Below are positions 1 through 12,074 of a stretch of DNA of 64,000 bases, piece after piece. Location: positions 176,780 through 240,779 of the forward strand of contig NZ_ACVP01000003.1 of assembly GCF_000175635.1 (NCBI RefSeq), in the 5' to 3' direction. Positions within the stretch are counted from its first letter, which is position 1, and each line of letters opens with the position of its first letter. The notes below the pieces were generated by a model. That model searched no databases. It was not told the DNA's origin and saw only the letters and a program-made list of their open reading frames with translations. Origin of the DNA: Corynebacterium tuberculostearicum SK141 (lineage in GTDB: Bacteria > Actinomycetota > Actinomycetes > Mycobacteriales > Mycobacteriaceae). The position numbers and the translations under genes were made by a program.

Positions 1-657
1 CTGTGCCAGCGGCTCAGAGGAAGCCGGGTTCTGGCCGGTGTACAGGTTGCGATCCACAATGACGTTCGGGGACATCGGATCGGTCTCCTGGTAATCCGCG
101 CCGAGCTCGCGCAGGCGGGTCTCCAGCGCCCACTTAGCGGCGGCGATGACGTCCTCGCCCTCCTCAGCATTGCTGAAAGCAGTCATCTTGTAGCCCTTGA
201 ACGGCCAGTTCTCGTTATCTACAGCCAGCATCGCCGCTGGGGCGTGGCAGAGCAAAGCAAGCTTGCGGCCAGAATCCATGCGAGCCTGCAGAAGCTTAGC
301 GGAATCCTGGTCATAGGCCAGATCCTCCATCGGGCCATGGCCGCCTGGGTAGAAAATGAGGTCATAGTCTTCCTCATTGACATCGGCCAGGTTCATCGGG
401 TGCTCGAGCGCTACGCCCAACTCTGCCAGGTAGTTTTCCTGCGCCATGCGCACGTTATCTGGCAGCACCTCCAGGCTGTACTCATCTACCACGGGAGCCT
501 TTGCCCCGGGGGTGGCGAAGTGGATATCCCAGCCTGCGCCCTGGAAGGCGCGGTGCGGGGCAATAAGCTCCTCGGCCCAGTAACCGGTGGGGCGCTTGGT
601 GCCATCGGCCAGGGTCCATTCCTCAGCGGCAGTAACAACAAAAAGTACGGAAGGCAT
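1..657 (-). CDS. DJ-1/PfpI-family type 1 glutamine amidotransferase-like protein (C-terminal end cut by window)
   Basis: The reverse strand encodes 219 residues from an ATG at 657 to the window edge. The fold is the DJ-1/PfpI class I amidotransferase-like type: a strand-forming start (MPSVLFVVTAA), a YPGGHG oxyanion/Glu loop near residues 103-108, and the nucleophile elbow LALLCHAPAA with the predicted reactive Cys at about 135. Family members of this subtype (Hsp31/YhbO-like) act in protein or glyoxal repair or have unknown activity; none can be assigned here. Family members run to about 225-230 residues, so only a few C-terminal residues lie outside. The gene follows the 669-1559 gene on the same strand with an 11-base gap, so co-transcription is likely. 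Confidence 0.85.
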   Translation of the reverse strand, partial: MPSVLFVVTAAEEWTLADGTKRPTGYWAEELIAPHRAFQGAGWDIHFATPGAKAPVVDEYSLEVLPDNVRMAQENYLAELGVALEHPMNLADVNEEDYDLIFYPGGHGPMEDLAYDQDSAKLLQARMDSGRKLALLCHAPAAMLAVDNENWPFKGYKMTAFSNAEEGEDVIAAAKWALETRLRELGADYQETDPMSPNVIVDRNLYTGQNPASSEPLAQ

Positions 658-668
658 GTAATTCTCCT

Positions 669-1559
669 TTAGTCAGTAGTTTCTTCAGCAGCGTCTGCCA
701 AAGACTCTTCAGTGTCTGGGCCTGCCAGCTCGGGGTCTGAAAGTTCCTCGTATGCTGGCAGGATAACCGTTTCTAGCAGATGCTGCCGTAATTCCTGGTC
801 AGCAAAGGAATTCTCCACCGCTTTGACGGTGAGGTCGAAAAATTCCTCCAGCCCGTAGCCAAAGGTCTCACTCAGCGCGAGGAACTGCTTGGTCAAGGTG
901 GTCTCGCCCGAGGAAATGGTGCAGGTAAAGCCCAGCTGCTGCAGCAGTGGCAGTGGGTGGTCGGTCAGCTCCTCGGCTTCCTCCAGTGGGGTAAAGACCA
1001 GGGGAATATGGCGGTCGCGGATGTAGCCAGAGGCCTTGCCCGGCACGATGCCTTCGATATTCGCAGTGAAGTCATCGATCATATTCACCGGGTGGATAAG
1101 GCGATTCACGCCGGCCTGGGCGGCGCGCTCAACTTCCGCGAAGTCCTCGCCCACGTGAATCTGGGTGGGTAGGTAGGCGGCGCGGAAGTCCGCGGCCGCG
1201 CCCGCCTCGTCCTGCGGGAGGTTATAGCCCACCACGGGGGCGTCGTCAGGCACTGCTGCCTCAGGGGCCGTGCCGGCCAGGACGAGGCGGGAGTCCAGGG
1301 AAGGAATGCGGGCTGCAACGGCGGCTTCAACAACCGCGGCAGCGTCCAGGCCAATCGCTGCTGGATCCAAGTGCAGTTCCGCGTAGACCACGCCGTCTGC
1401 GGCTAGGGCTTCGTAGCGCTCACGGATGGTCGCGGTGAGTTCCTCCGGCGTAGCGGCCGTGGAGTTAATGGGCTCAAAGAGGGAGACCTTAGGCAGCTTG
1501 GCCACCACGTCGGCGGCGGAGTCCTTGTTTTCAGGGCTAATCAAAGGCGCGTCATGCAT
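669..1559 (-). CDS. Adenosine deaminase-like protein that has lost the canonical metal ligands
   Basis: The product is about 296 residues. The start is taken at the ATG at 1559; an ATG at 1568 is also possible, and further upstream starts would run into the divergent gene. The C-terminal half follows the adenosine deaminase family closely (an HVGE motif for HAGE, then RLIHP for RIGHG, HPLPLLQQLGF, and the FFDLTVKAVENSF helix). Two key sites are not conserved. The N-terminal LPKVxLHxHLDG appears as LPKVSLFEPIN, without the two metal-binding His. The DDP metal/catalytic Asp motif is replaced by SSGETT. It is therefore probably not an active zinc deaminase. It may be a binding or regulatory derivative; the function is unknown. 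Confidence 0.7.
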   Translation of the reverse strand: MHDAPLISPENKDSAADVVAKLPKVSLFEPINSTAATPEELTATIRERYEALAADGVVYAELHLDPAAIGLDAAAVVEAAVAARIPSLDSRLVLAGTAPEAAVPDDAPVVGYNLPQDEAGAAADFRAAYLPTQIHVGEDFAEVERAAQAGVNRLIHPVNMIDDFTANIEGIVPGKASGYIRDRHIPLVFTPLEEAEELTDHPLPLLQQLGFTCTISSGETTLTKQFLALSETFGYGLEEFFDLTVKAVENSFADQELRQHLLETVILPAYEELSDPELAGPDTEESLADAAEETTD

Positions 1560-1598
1560 GCGTCCCATCGTAGGCACGGGCCTAAGATGTGTCATGTC

Positions 1599-2792
1599 AT
1601 GAAAAGAATTATAGCTAGTTCCCTCGTTACCGTCCTGCTCAGCGGCGCACCGCTCGCGCTGGCGGAAGAGCCGGAAACTCCTACCACCATGCGCACCACC
1701 GCCCCGGATACCGATAAGTGCCCGCACGCCGAGCGCCCGGAAAAGGCCACCACCACCTCGGAGCGCCTCGCTCCTGGGCAGGCCTCACCCACCCCGCTGC
1801 CGCCGGTGGAAAGCAATGAGGCCTGTGGCACCACCCTGCCCGAAGGGTTCAAGGTGGATAAGGATGTGGTGGCCGCGGCGTGGATGGTCTCCGATATCGA
1901 TTCCGGCGAAATCATCGCAATGAAGGACCCTAACGGCCGCTACCGGCCGGCCTCCATCATCAAGGCACTGCTGGCGCTGGTGGTTATCGACGAACTGGAT
2001 CTGCACCAGAAGGTCGAGGTGGGCGAAGAATCGGCACAGATTGACGGCTCAGCGGTCGGCATCGGCCCAGGCGGCACGTACACGGTGGAACAGCTTTTGC
2101 AGGGCTTGCTCATGGCCTCTGGCAACGATGCCGCGCACGCCCTGGCACAGGAATTGGGCGGCGACGAGGCCACGCTGCGCAAGGTCAATGAGAAGGCGGC
2201 CGAGATCGGCACAAATTCCACCTACGCGGCCAGCTACTCTGGGCTCGATGCCCCGGGCATGTCTACCTCGGCCGAGGATATTTCCCGCATTTACCGCGCG
2301 GCCTTCCATAACCCGACCTTCGCGCGGATTGTGGATACGGAGTCCGTGGACTTTCCCGGCTGGGGCGACCTTGACGGTTACCAATTAGGCAACGATAACG
2401 GGCTCTTCCTCAATGATCCGGACGGCATTGGTGGCAAGACGGGCTTTACCGATGACGCGCACCATACCTTCGTCGGCGCGCTCGACCGCCATGGCCGACG
2501 GCTGCAGGCGGTGCTGCTCGATACCACCGTGGAGCACGGCCCGCGCGCGTGGGAGCAGGCCCAGAAGCTGCTGCACGAGGCCTACAAGGTGCATCCCGGT
2601 GACGGTGTAGGGCAGTTGCTTGCCGACGTCCATTCCGACGCCGACTCCACTGCCTCCCCGGCCCCCGATGCCCAGGCACAATCGGCCAACTCCTCCTTGG
2701 CCGGGGTGCAGGGGTGGCTCGGCTGGGTTATCGCCGGCGCCGTAGTGTTGCTGGCTATTTGCGTGGGTGCTTTTTCACTACTTCGGCGTTAG
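1599..2792 (+). CDS. D-alanyl-D-alanine carboxypeptidase (class C/PBP5-like), membrane anchored
   Basis: This 397-residue serine hydrolase trims the terminal D-Ala of peptidoglycan pentapeptides outside the membrane. The three active-site motifs are visible: SxxK as SIIK at residues 119-122, SGN at 174-176 and KTG at 280-282. An N-terminal signal peptide (MKRIIASSLVTVLLSG) precedes a Pro/Thr-rich linker of about 60 residues. A C-terminal hydrophobic helix (WVIAGAVVLLAICVGAF) followed by LLRR anchors the protein. The ATG at 1599 is chosen because it places the signal peptide at the start. The 3' end overlaps the convergent RDD gene by 38 bases, and a copy of the CTTGCCGACGYC word lies at 2619-2630. 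Confidence 0.9.
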   Translation: MKRIIASSLVTVLLSGAPLALAEEPETPTTMRTTAPDTDKCPHAERPEKATTTSERLAPGQASPTPLPPVESNEACGTTLPEGFKVDKDVVAAAWMVSDIDSGEIIAMKDPNGRYRPASIIKALLALVVIDELDLHQKVEVGEESAQIDGSAVGIGPGGTYTVEQLLQGLLMASGNDAAHALAQELGGDEATLRKVNEKAAEIGTNSTYAASYSGLDAPGMSTSAEDISRIYRAAFHNPTFARIVDTESVDFPGWGDLDGYQLGNDNGLFLNDPDGIGGKTGFTDDAHHTFVGALDRHGRRLQAVLLDTTVEHGPRAWEQAQKLLHEAYKVHPGDGVGQLLADVHSDADSTASPAPDAQAQSANSSLAGVQGWLGWVIAGAVVLLAICVGAFSLLRR

Positions 2793-3687
2793 CCCACTCA
2801 TCGTGGGAGCCGCGGCGGTTATTCTTCTCCGAAATGGTGAAGGTATGCACGCCGGCGCCCACCCAGCTGGCGAACGTACCGGGGCCCGGCACGATATTGA
2901 CTAGGCGCCACCACTGGCGCTTAGCGGACTGGGTGAGGGTGAGCCGCTCTTTGGTGTCGACATCGCGCACCGTGTAGCCCATCAGCAGCTTGGCCGGGCT
3001 GGCGCCGAGCCAACATTCGGTGCCCAAGGTGTAGAGCAGCAAGATGATGGCGCCGCCAATGAACGTCGAGAGCTCATCCACGCCGCCGGACAGCAGCGCG
3101 CCGCCGAAGCTGCCGCTAATGAGCGAAAAGAAGATGAGGTCCAAAATGGCCATGCCGATGCGCGCATCTTGACCGGCGCGCTGGCTAATTTCGGCCGCTG
3201 GTTGTTGTACCAACGGCGCGGGTACAGCCGCGTTCGCCGTTGCCGGCGGGAATGGATTGTGCTGCGGGGCAAAGGGATTGCGCGCATACGGCGACCCATA
3301 GGGGCTCGAGGTCTGCGCAAATCGTGGTTCCTGCTGAGCGTGACGCCCCGGCCCGGCCGCCTGACCGGGCTGGAAGGACTGAGCTTGCTGCTGGGCTTGC
3401 AGTGGCCGCGGGTTCCACTGCCCTACCGCGCCCAGCTGTCCGAGGTCTCCCCAGGTGGGGCGCACTCCCGCCGCGCACGCCTTATCGTATTCGGCCCGCT
3501 TTGCAGCAGAGCCCAAGACGCTGGCAGCGATGCGCAGCTGCGCGCGCCGCGGATCTTCAATGTCGTGGCCTTGCTGCTGTAGCAGCACATCCTTGGACTC
3601 CAGCAAGACTAAGAGCTCGTGCTCGCCATCGCGGCGATCTAGTCCCCATTCCTCATAAAGATTCGGTGCGATGTCATTGGCGTTCAT
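2755..3687 (-). CDS. RDD-family membrane protein with an N-terminal J-domain-like region
   Basis: The product has 310 residues. Residues 1-75 (NLYEEWGLDRRDGEHELLVLL, then a helix ending in SAAKRAEYDKA) look like a divergent J-domain without a clear HPD motif. A Gln/Pro/Ala-rich linker spans about 80-165. The C-terminal RDD domain has membrane helices near 178-215 and an R-D-V-D/R-x-x-R pattern around 245. RDD proteins are poorly defined membrane proteins, some linked to ion exchange. A J-like module fused to RDD suggests membrane-protein quality control or chaperone recruitment, but this is inference. Its 3' end overlaps the convergent carboxypeptidase gene. Confidence 0.75.
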   Translation of the reverse strand: MNANDIAPNLYEEWGLDRRDGEHELLVLLESKDVLLQQQGHDIEDPRRAQLRIAASVLGSAAKRAEYDKACAAGVRPTWGDLGQLGAVGQWNPRPLQAQQQAQSFQPGQAAGPGRHAQQEPRFAQTSSPYGSPYARNPFAPQHNPFPPATANAAVPAPLVQQPAAEISQRAGQDARIGMAILDLIFFSLISGSFGGALLSGGVDELSTFIGGAIILLLYTLGTECWLGASPAKLLMGYTVRDVDTKERLTLTQSAKRQWWRLVNIVPGPGTFASWVGAGVHTFTISEKNNRRGSHDEWANAEVVKKHPRK

Positions 3688-3743
3688 AATGCTCCATCTT
3701 AAAGCCCAACGGCAGCGGCGGCCTCACCCCTAAGGAGGAGATT

Positions 3744-4823
3744 TTACTTACGGCGCAACAAGCTCCATGCGCCCACGGCCGCGGCGCCTACAGCGGCGCC
3801 AACGCCGAAGGTCGCACCTGCAGGCGCGCCTTCCTTGACCTCGTTGCGGACGCGAATAACGGCCGGCTCTGGGACCGGCGGGTGAGCGTACTTCAGGGAC
3901 TCGGCGGTGGTGGCGGTCCACGCGGAGACGTACAGCACCACGCGCCAAATCAGATACATGACCACCATGAGCACGATGACGGGGCCGAAGACCGCGCCGG
4001 CAGGGCTGCCGGTAGCAGAGGACATGATGAGCGTGGACAGCTGCTTGAGCAGCTCAAAAGCCACGGCACCAATGGCCGCGCCGATAAGGCCGGACTTCTT
4101 CGGCACCTTGGTGCGCGGCAGGATCATAATCAGCCACCACATGACGATGAGGTTGGCCAGAAGGCCCACTGCCAAGCCGACAAAGAAAATAACCGAGTCC
4201 ATGCCCGGGAAGGACTCGATTCCTACGCGCTCAAAGATTTTCTGGGTAAGGCCGGAGGACCCGGCGGCGGTGACGCCAAAGGCGATGAGGAATGCCACGA
4301 TAAGGCCAATGAGGCCCACCAGGTCAGACAACTTCTTCTTCAAGAAGGAACCGCCCTCGTTGGCATCGATGCCCCACATGGCCGAGATACCGATGCGCAG
4401 GTTGTTCATCCAGCCTAGGCCGGACCACAGAGTGGTCAAACCACCGATACCGAACATGGCGCCGCGTTGGTCAATGGCGGTATCCAAGATCTCATTGACC
4501 GTATCTCCCATATCGCCATCGATAGAACTGGTGATATGGGATTGCAGATCATTGAGCAGGTCCTCGCGGTTAGCCAAGACGGCGGCGACGGTGGCCACGA
4601 CCAGCATGGCAAGCGGGAAGATGGAGAGCACCGAATAATAGGTGATGCCGGCGGCAAACTGGTTGCCGCCTTCGGCACCGTAGCGCTCGTTCATGCGCAT
4701 GAGGTGGTCAACGAATCCGGACTTGGAGCGAATCTTATCTACCGCACCGGGATCGTCGGCATTGGCGCGTTCGATGCCGTAGTGGTCCGTCTTCTTCGAG
4801 GAGGATTGCGTGGTGGTAGGCAC
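3744..4823 (-). CDS. YhjD/YihY/BrkB-family inner membrane protein
   Basis: The product is a 359-residue integral membrane protein. It shows the family signature near residues 55-75 (NQFAAGITYYSVLSIFPLAMLV) and five further hydrophobic stretches. The family includes YhjD, BrkB and the former 'RNase BN' annotations; members are linked to envelope integrity or lipid transport, and the nuclease label is obsolete. The C-terminal tail is short and ends in a Gly/Ala-rich helix plus SLLRRK. It lies just upstream of trpS on the same strand, about 100 bases from it, an order seen in other corynebacteria. Confidence 0.85.
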   Translation of the reverse strand: MPTTTQSSSKKTDHYGIERANADDPGAVDKIRSKSGFVDHLMRMNERYGAEGGNQFAAGITYYSVLSIFPLAMLVVATVAAVLANREDLLNDLQSHITSSIDGDMGDTVNEILDTAIDQRGAMFGIGGLTTLWSGLGWMNNLRIGISAMWGIDANEGGSFLKKKLSDLVGLIGLIVAFLIAFGVTAAGSSGLTQKIFERVGIESFPGMDSVIFFVGLAVGLLANLIVMWWLIMILPRTKVPKKSGLIGAAIGAVAFELLKQLSTLIMSSATGSPAGAVFGPVIVLMVVMYLIWRVVLYVSAWTATTAESLKYAHPPVPEPAVIRVRNEVKEGAPAGATFGVGAAVGAAAVGAWSLLRRK

Positions 4824-4925
4824 GTGCTTCCCTTCTTGCTCGCACAGTTTTTATCTCACCTAGAGTAACTGGCAGATGCCCACTTGTCCCTTTGCGGGGT
4901 GGGGCACGGGGGAAGCGGCCGCTTA

Positions 4926-5957
<1,032 letters not shown>

Positions 5958-6024
5958 TTATCCTACCCCCTAGCCTCGCCGCGCGGTTCACATCCTTCCC
6001 CGGCGCCGCCTGAGCGAAGGATCG

Positions 6025-6054
6025 AAAAATCCCCTGCCCGATTAGGCAGGGGAT
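6025..6054 (-). terminator. Intrinsic terminator of the small membrane protein gene
   Basis: The arms ATCCCCTGCC and GGCAGGGGAT (6029-6038 and 6045-6054) form a 10-bp stem with a 6-base loop. Read on the reverse strand, the stem is followed by a TTTTTCG run. It sits 15 bases after the end of the 6069-6260 gene. Confidence 0.85.
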
Positions 6055-6068
6055 GCGGCGCAAGGATG

Positions 6069-6260
6069 TTAGAGCTTGCGGGAGGTCGGGCTGACCACGT
6101 CCATCAGGATGGCCCAACCGGATACCATCAGCGCGCCGCCCACGCCCATGAGCACGATGGGGCCGAGGAAAGCGAAGGACGGACCAACAACGGTCCACCA
6201 CCAGATGCTCAGGCCGAGGATTACAGCGCCGAGGACGAAAGAAATAATTGCGCGAGCCAT
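6069..6260 (-). CDS. Small two-helix membrane protein of unknown function
   Basis: The 63-residue product has two hydrophobic segments (IISFVLGAVILGLSIWWW and FAFLGPIVLMGVGGALMVSGWAILM) separated by a short polar turn, and ends SRKL. No enzymatic motif is present. It has a good terminator immediately downstream and a plausible Shine-Dalgarno (GGAGAAAG on the reverse strand) ahead of the ATG at 6260. Similar short conserved membrane proteins are common in corynebacteria, but no function is known to me. Confidence 0.7.
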   Translation of the reverse strand: MARAIISFVLGAVILGLSIWWWTVVGPSFAFLGPIVLMGVGGALMVSGWAILMDVVSPTSRKL

Positions 6261-6311
6261 GAACTTTCTCCGTTGCAGATTACTGAATTTTTTGACCTAC
6301 CTATAGTAGCA

Positions 6312-7283
6312 CTACTGCTTGTGTTTGGGCGCCTTGCGCTTGCCGACGTCCCCCTTATTAAAGCTCCACTGCTGCTCCACGTTTACTCCCCTTGCCCCTG
6401 GCGAGTGCCGGCCGCTCGGCCGCGTAATCGACTGCTGCTTCGGCCGGCGCGCAATGCGGTTGCTCGACATATCGTCGTAGTCTGCCCCCTCTGCCGCAGT
6501 AGAAAAAGCTCGTGTCTTGTTCTTAAACGGGCGACTTAAAGGCCTAGTCAGCGGGCGTGTGATGGGGCTGGCATAGCGCGTGGCCGCGCCTGCCTTGCGC
6601 TTGGCCTTGCGGGCGCCATCGCGCACAATGCGCGCAGACAAACGCAGGCGCGGGTCCATCTGCTGCTCGGCGTCGCGGTATTCGAAGACGGGCAGGCCCT
6701 TCTTGAAGTAGATCGCGGCCAAGCGAGCAATAAAGCACACGGAGGCGGTGATAATCGCGGTCGGTTCCTCGGCCAGGCCACTGTGGTACAGCGCCATAAA
6801 TAGCGCCGCGGCGAGCAGCGAGATAGCGGCGTAGAACTCGCCGGAAAAGACCAACGGGATGCGATCCGAAAGCAGGTCACGCAGCACTCCTCCAAAGACG
6901 CCGGAAATCACCGCAGAGACCGAGGCAATAATGAACCCGTGGCCCAGATGGACCGCGATTTGGGTGCCGAGCACCGAAAAGACCGCAAGCCCCAGCGCAT
7001 CCAAGATGAGGAAGAGGTGGCGGAAGTAGTGCATGAGGAATGACATGCCCACCGTCACCACGGCCGCCACGATGACGATTACCAAATAGATGGGGTGCTC
7101 AACCCAGGTAAAGGGAGGGTCATCGAGGATCATATCGCGCACCGTGCCGCCGCCCAGCGCCGTCATGGAGGCAATCATGGTGACGCCAAAAAGATCGAGC
7201 TTTTGGCGGCCGGCGGACAATGCGGCGGTCATGGACTCGGCCGTAATACCAACTACATACAGGACGCTAAATAGTGGCGTCAT
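6312..7283 (-). CDS. TRIC/UPF0126-type cation channel protein with an Arg-rich C-terminal tail
   Basis: The product has 323 residues. The first 205 or so form the duplicated three-helix TRIC (UPF0126) unit. Its Gly-rich repeat signatures are ALGGGTVRDMILDD near residue 43 and SAVISGVFGGVLRDLLSDR near 127. Bacterial TRIC proteins are monovalent cation channels. The tail from about 215 to 323 is unusual: basic, Arg/Pro-rich and repetitive (PITRPLTRPLSRPFKN), and probably cytoplasmic and disordered. The ATG start overlaps the stop of xthA by one base, so the two are translationally coupled. A copy of the CTTGCCGACGYC word sits at 6339-6350 inside the tail. Confidence 0.85.
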   Translation of the reverse strand: MTPLFSVLYVVGITAESMTAALSAGRQKLDLFGVTMIASMTALGGGTVRDMILDDPPFTWVEHPIYLVIVIVAAVVTVGMSFLMHYFRHLFLILDALGLAVFSVLGTQIAVHLGHGFIIASVSAVISGVFGGVLRDLLSDRIPLVFSGEFYAAISLLAAALFMALYHSGLAEEPTAIITASVCFIARLAAIYFKKGLPVFEYRDAEQQMDPRLRLSARIVRDGARKAKRKAGAATRYASPITRPLTRPLSRPFKNKTRAFSTAAEGADYDDMSSNRIARRPKQQSITRPSGRHSPGARGVNVEQQWSFNKGDVGKRKAPKHKQ

Positions 7284-8200
7284 CAGCGGTACTCCACCAG
7301 CAGTGGGGAATGGTCGGACCAGCGCTGCTCCACGGTAGGAGCCTTATCCACCCAGGTGCGCTGCGCGCGCTCTAGCATCGGGCGGGTGGCCGCCTGGTAA
7401 TCGATGCGCCACCCGGCGTTGTTATTAAACGCCTGGCCGCGGTAGGTCCACCAGGTATAAGGACCATCTTCTTCTGGGTGCAGGCGGCGGGCGACGTCGA
7501 ACCACTGCGGTTCTGCCGCTGGGGCCCACGGCTCGCCGCCGGCGTACTCGACCACTCCCTGCCACTGCCCCAGGTTCTTCTTCTCCTGCGGCTTGTCATC
7601 CGGGAACGCGCCAAAGACATGGTCCATAAAGGCGCGCTCTTCCGGCAGGTGGCCAGCCTTCTTTTCGTTGGCCTTATTATTTTTCAGGTCCTGGGCGCGG
7701 TGGCAGATATTCCAGTCGCCGCCGATGACCATGTCGGCCGGGCTGCCATCAGAATTCGTGCGCGCCGCGTTCTCCGCCAGCACCTCCTGGAATTCATCCA
7801 AGAAGCGGTACTTTTCATCCAACTTCGGCGAACCAGTATCGCCGGAAGGCAGGTACAGCGAGGCGACGCGAATATCGCGGGTGGTAGCCGCAATCCAGCG
7901 GCCGGCGTCGGTAAAGGAGCCGAAGCCCACTTCGACGTCGGCAAGCGGGGTGCGAGACAGGATACCCACGCCGGCGCGGCCCTTTGCGGCGGCGTCGGCA
8001 AGAGCTAAGTGCCACCCCGCCTCTAGGGCTGGGGCCAGGGCCTTTTCGGCCTGCTCCGGGGTTGCGCGCACCTCCTGCATGAGCACGATATCGGCCGGAG
8101 TCTCCTCTAGCCAGGCGTTCATACCGGGGTTATTTTCATTGCGCTGCTTGCACGCAGCGCGGATTCCGTTGACATTAACGCTCGCGATGGTAAGGGTCAT
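7283..8200 (-). CDS. xthA: Exodeoxyribonuclease III (AP endonuclease)
   Basis: This 305-residue enzyme of the ExoIII/APE1 fold incises DNA 5' to abasic sites and has 3'-5' exonuclease activity in base excision repair. Visible motifs are the Asn of NVNGIRAA, the metal-binding Glu in LMQEVRA, the SLYLPSGD loop, the VIGGDWN motif with Asp and Asn, and the terminal WSDHSPLLVEYR with the catalytic Asp-His pair. Two copies of the CTTGCCGACGYC word, 58 bases apart and in the same orientation, lie inside it (7934 and 7992), both encoding Leu-Ala-Asp. Confidence 0.95.
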   Translation of the reverse strand: MTLTIASVNVNGIRAACKQRNENNPGMNAWLEETPADIVLMQEVRATPEQAEKALAPALEAGWHLALADAAAKGRAGVGILSRTPLADVEVGFGSFTDAGRWIAATTRDIRVASLYLPSGDTGSPKLDEKYRFLDEFQEVLAENAARTNSDGSPADMVIGGDWNICHRAQDLKNNKANEKKAGHLPEERAFMDHVFGAFPDDKPQEKKNLGQWQGVVEYAGGEPWAPAAEPQWFDVARRLHPEEDGPYTWWTYRGQAFNNNAGWRIDYQAATRPMLERAQRTWVDKAPTVEQRWSDHSPLLVEYR

Positions 8201-8221
8201 GCCAACAGCATATCGGTAAGC

Positions 8222-9475
8222 CTAGGCGCGGCGAGAAAGGCGCTTTTTATCCCACATCGTCGCAGCCCATACCAGGCAGCCCGCAGCCGCCAGGGCCGCA
8301 CCGGCCAGCGCCGGGGCGGAGTAGCCCAAGCCGGCACCCACCACGGCGCCGCCAATGGTCGCACCGGCCGCGTTTGCGATGTTCAGCGCGGACTGGTTAA
8401 GGGCTGCGGCCAAAGTCTGGGCGTCGCCAGCCACATGCACCAAGCGCAGCTGCAGCGAAGGAACCAAGGTGGAGCCCATAAATGCCACGCAGCCAAAGCA
8501 CAAAGTGGCGGGAATGGCATGGCTAGAAAGGAAGTAGAAGGCCGTCAGGATAACGATGAGGCAAGCCAAGGCAAAGATAATGCCAAACTCCAGGTTGCGG
8601 TCAGCCAGCCAACCGCCAAAGGCATTGCCGATGGTCATGCCGATGCCATAGGCCATGAGCACCACCCAGATGAGGCTCTGGTCCATGCCGGCGACCTCGG
8701 TCATGGTCCACGAAATATAGGTATAGACGGAGAACATGCCGCCAAAGCCGACCACGCCCATGATGACGGTGAACCACACCTGACTGTTTTTGAACGCACC
8801 AAATTCGGTGCGGATATCGGTCTGCTTCATCTCCGTCATGTGCGGCATCAGGAAGAACAACGCAATGGCGGTGACGATACCCAAAGCCACGACCACTAGG
8901 TAGGCCGCCTGCCAGCCCAGCGCGGAGCCGAGGGCTTGGGCGGCTGGTACACCAATAACCGTGGCGATGGCCAGGCCCATGCCCACATAAGCCATGGCCT
9001 TGCCGCGGCCGCCTGGGGGCGCCATGGATGCGGCCGAGAGATTAGCCACGGAGAAATAAGCGCCGTGCGGCATGCCCGCAATAAAGCGCGCGACCATGAG
9101 GATGGCGTAATTCGGTGCCAAGACCGAGAGGAGGTTGCCCACCACGAGGAAGCCGATGAGCAGCAGGATGAGCCGGCGGCGCGGCAGCTTGCCGGTAAAG
9201 GCCGCAATCAGCGGGGCACCGACCACCACGCCCATGGCATAGATGGTGATGAGTGTGGAGGCGTTTTCTTCCGAAACGCCAAAATCATCTGCAATAAGCG
9301 GCAGCAGGCCCATAGACACGAACTCCGTCGTGCCGATGGCAAACGCGCCCAGGGCCATGGCCACCATGACGATGGCGCGGCGGCGGGTGGTAATCTCCGT
9401 TTGCAGCGGCAGCGGGCGGCGGCGAACGCGGTGTTCGTGTGCGCTGCGCGGGCTTAGCTCATCGATGATTTTCAT
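8222..9475 (-). CDS. MFS transporter, AraJ/DHA1-type drug or sugar efflux protein
   Basis: The 417-residue protein is predicted to have 12 membrane helices. The early segment GTTEFVSMGLLPLIADDF and the helix 5 pattern ARFIAGMPHGAYFSVANL are typical of the AraJ/YdhP/NepI exporters of the DHA1 branch. The substrate cannot be read from sequence. The start is placed at the ATG at 9475 (MKIIDELSP), since the upstream extension is Arg/Pro-rich and unlike a transporter N-terminus. It is 20 bases from xthA and may be co-transcribed with it. Confidence 0.88.
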   Translation of the reverse strand: MKIIDELSPRSAHEHRVRRRPLPLQTEITTRRRAIVMVAMALGAFAIGTTEFVSMGLLPLIADDFGVSEENASTLITIYAMGVVVGAPLIAAFTGKLPRRRLILLLIGFLVVGNLLSVLAPNYAILMVARFIAGMPHGAYFSVANLSAASMAPPGGRGKAMAYVGMGLAIATVIGVPAAQALGSALGWQAAYLVVVALGIVTAIALFFLMPHMTEMKQTDIRTEFGAFKNSQVWFTVIMGVVGFGGMFSVYTYISWTMTEVAGMDQSLIWVVLMAYGIGMTIGNAFGGWLADRNLEFGIIFALACLIVILTAFYFLSSHAIPATLCFGCVAFMGSTLVPSLQLRLVHVAGDAQTLAAALNQSALNIANAAGATIGGAVVGAGLGYSAPALAGAALAAAGCLVWAATMWDKKRLSRRA

Positions 9476-9691
9476 GGAGAGTGAGGGTACACCCCGTCTG
9501 CGCCTGCAGCATGCCCGCAGCGGGGGCTCGTGAATATCTCCACCCCTCCCGCGCATGGGTGACAGCGGCCACGCAACCCTTTTCAAGGGGCGGCAAATGG
9601 GGGATCACTATCAGCAAACTGGCCCACATGCCGCCCACAAAATCGGTAATCTGGGCACTTGAACAATTTTCCAACGTTAATTAGGAGAATC

Positions 9692-11905
<2,214 letters not shown>

Positions 11906-11960
11906 TTCTGCGCTTCTTCTCTAGCCCCGGTGTCTTAGGCCAGAGCTAGGTCACCACAGA

Positions 11961-11994
11961 GGCTCGATCCACGATGAGTGGGTCGAGCCTTTTC
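11961..11994 (+). terminator. Intrinsic terminator after icd
   Basis: GGCTCGA (11961-11967) pairs with TCGAGCC (11983-11989), with further partial pairing inside, followed by TTTTCTT. It lies about 55 bases after the icd stop. Confidence 0.85.
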
Positions 11995-12074
11995 TTGCTT
12001 CACTTGTAGCAACCAATCCGGCCCGCAGCTCCGAACAACTTCAGTGCTTCGTCGCGGCGAAAACTATAACCGCG

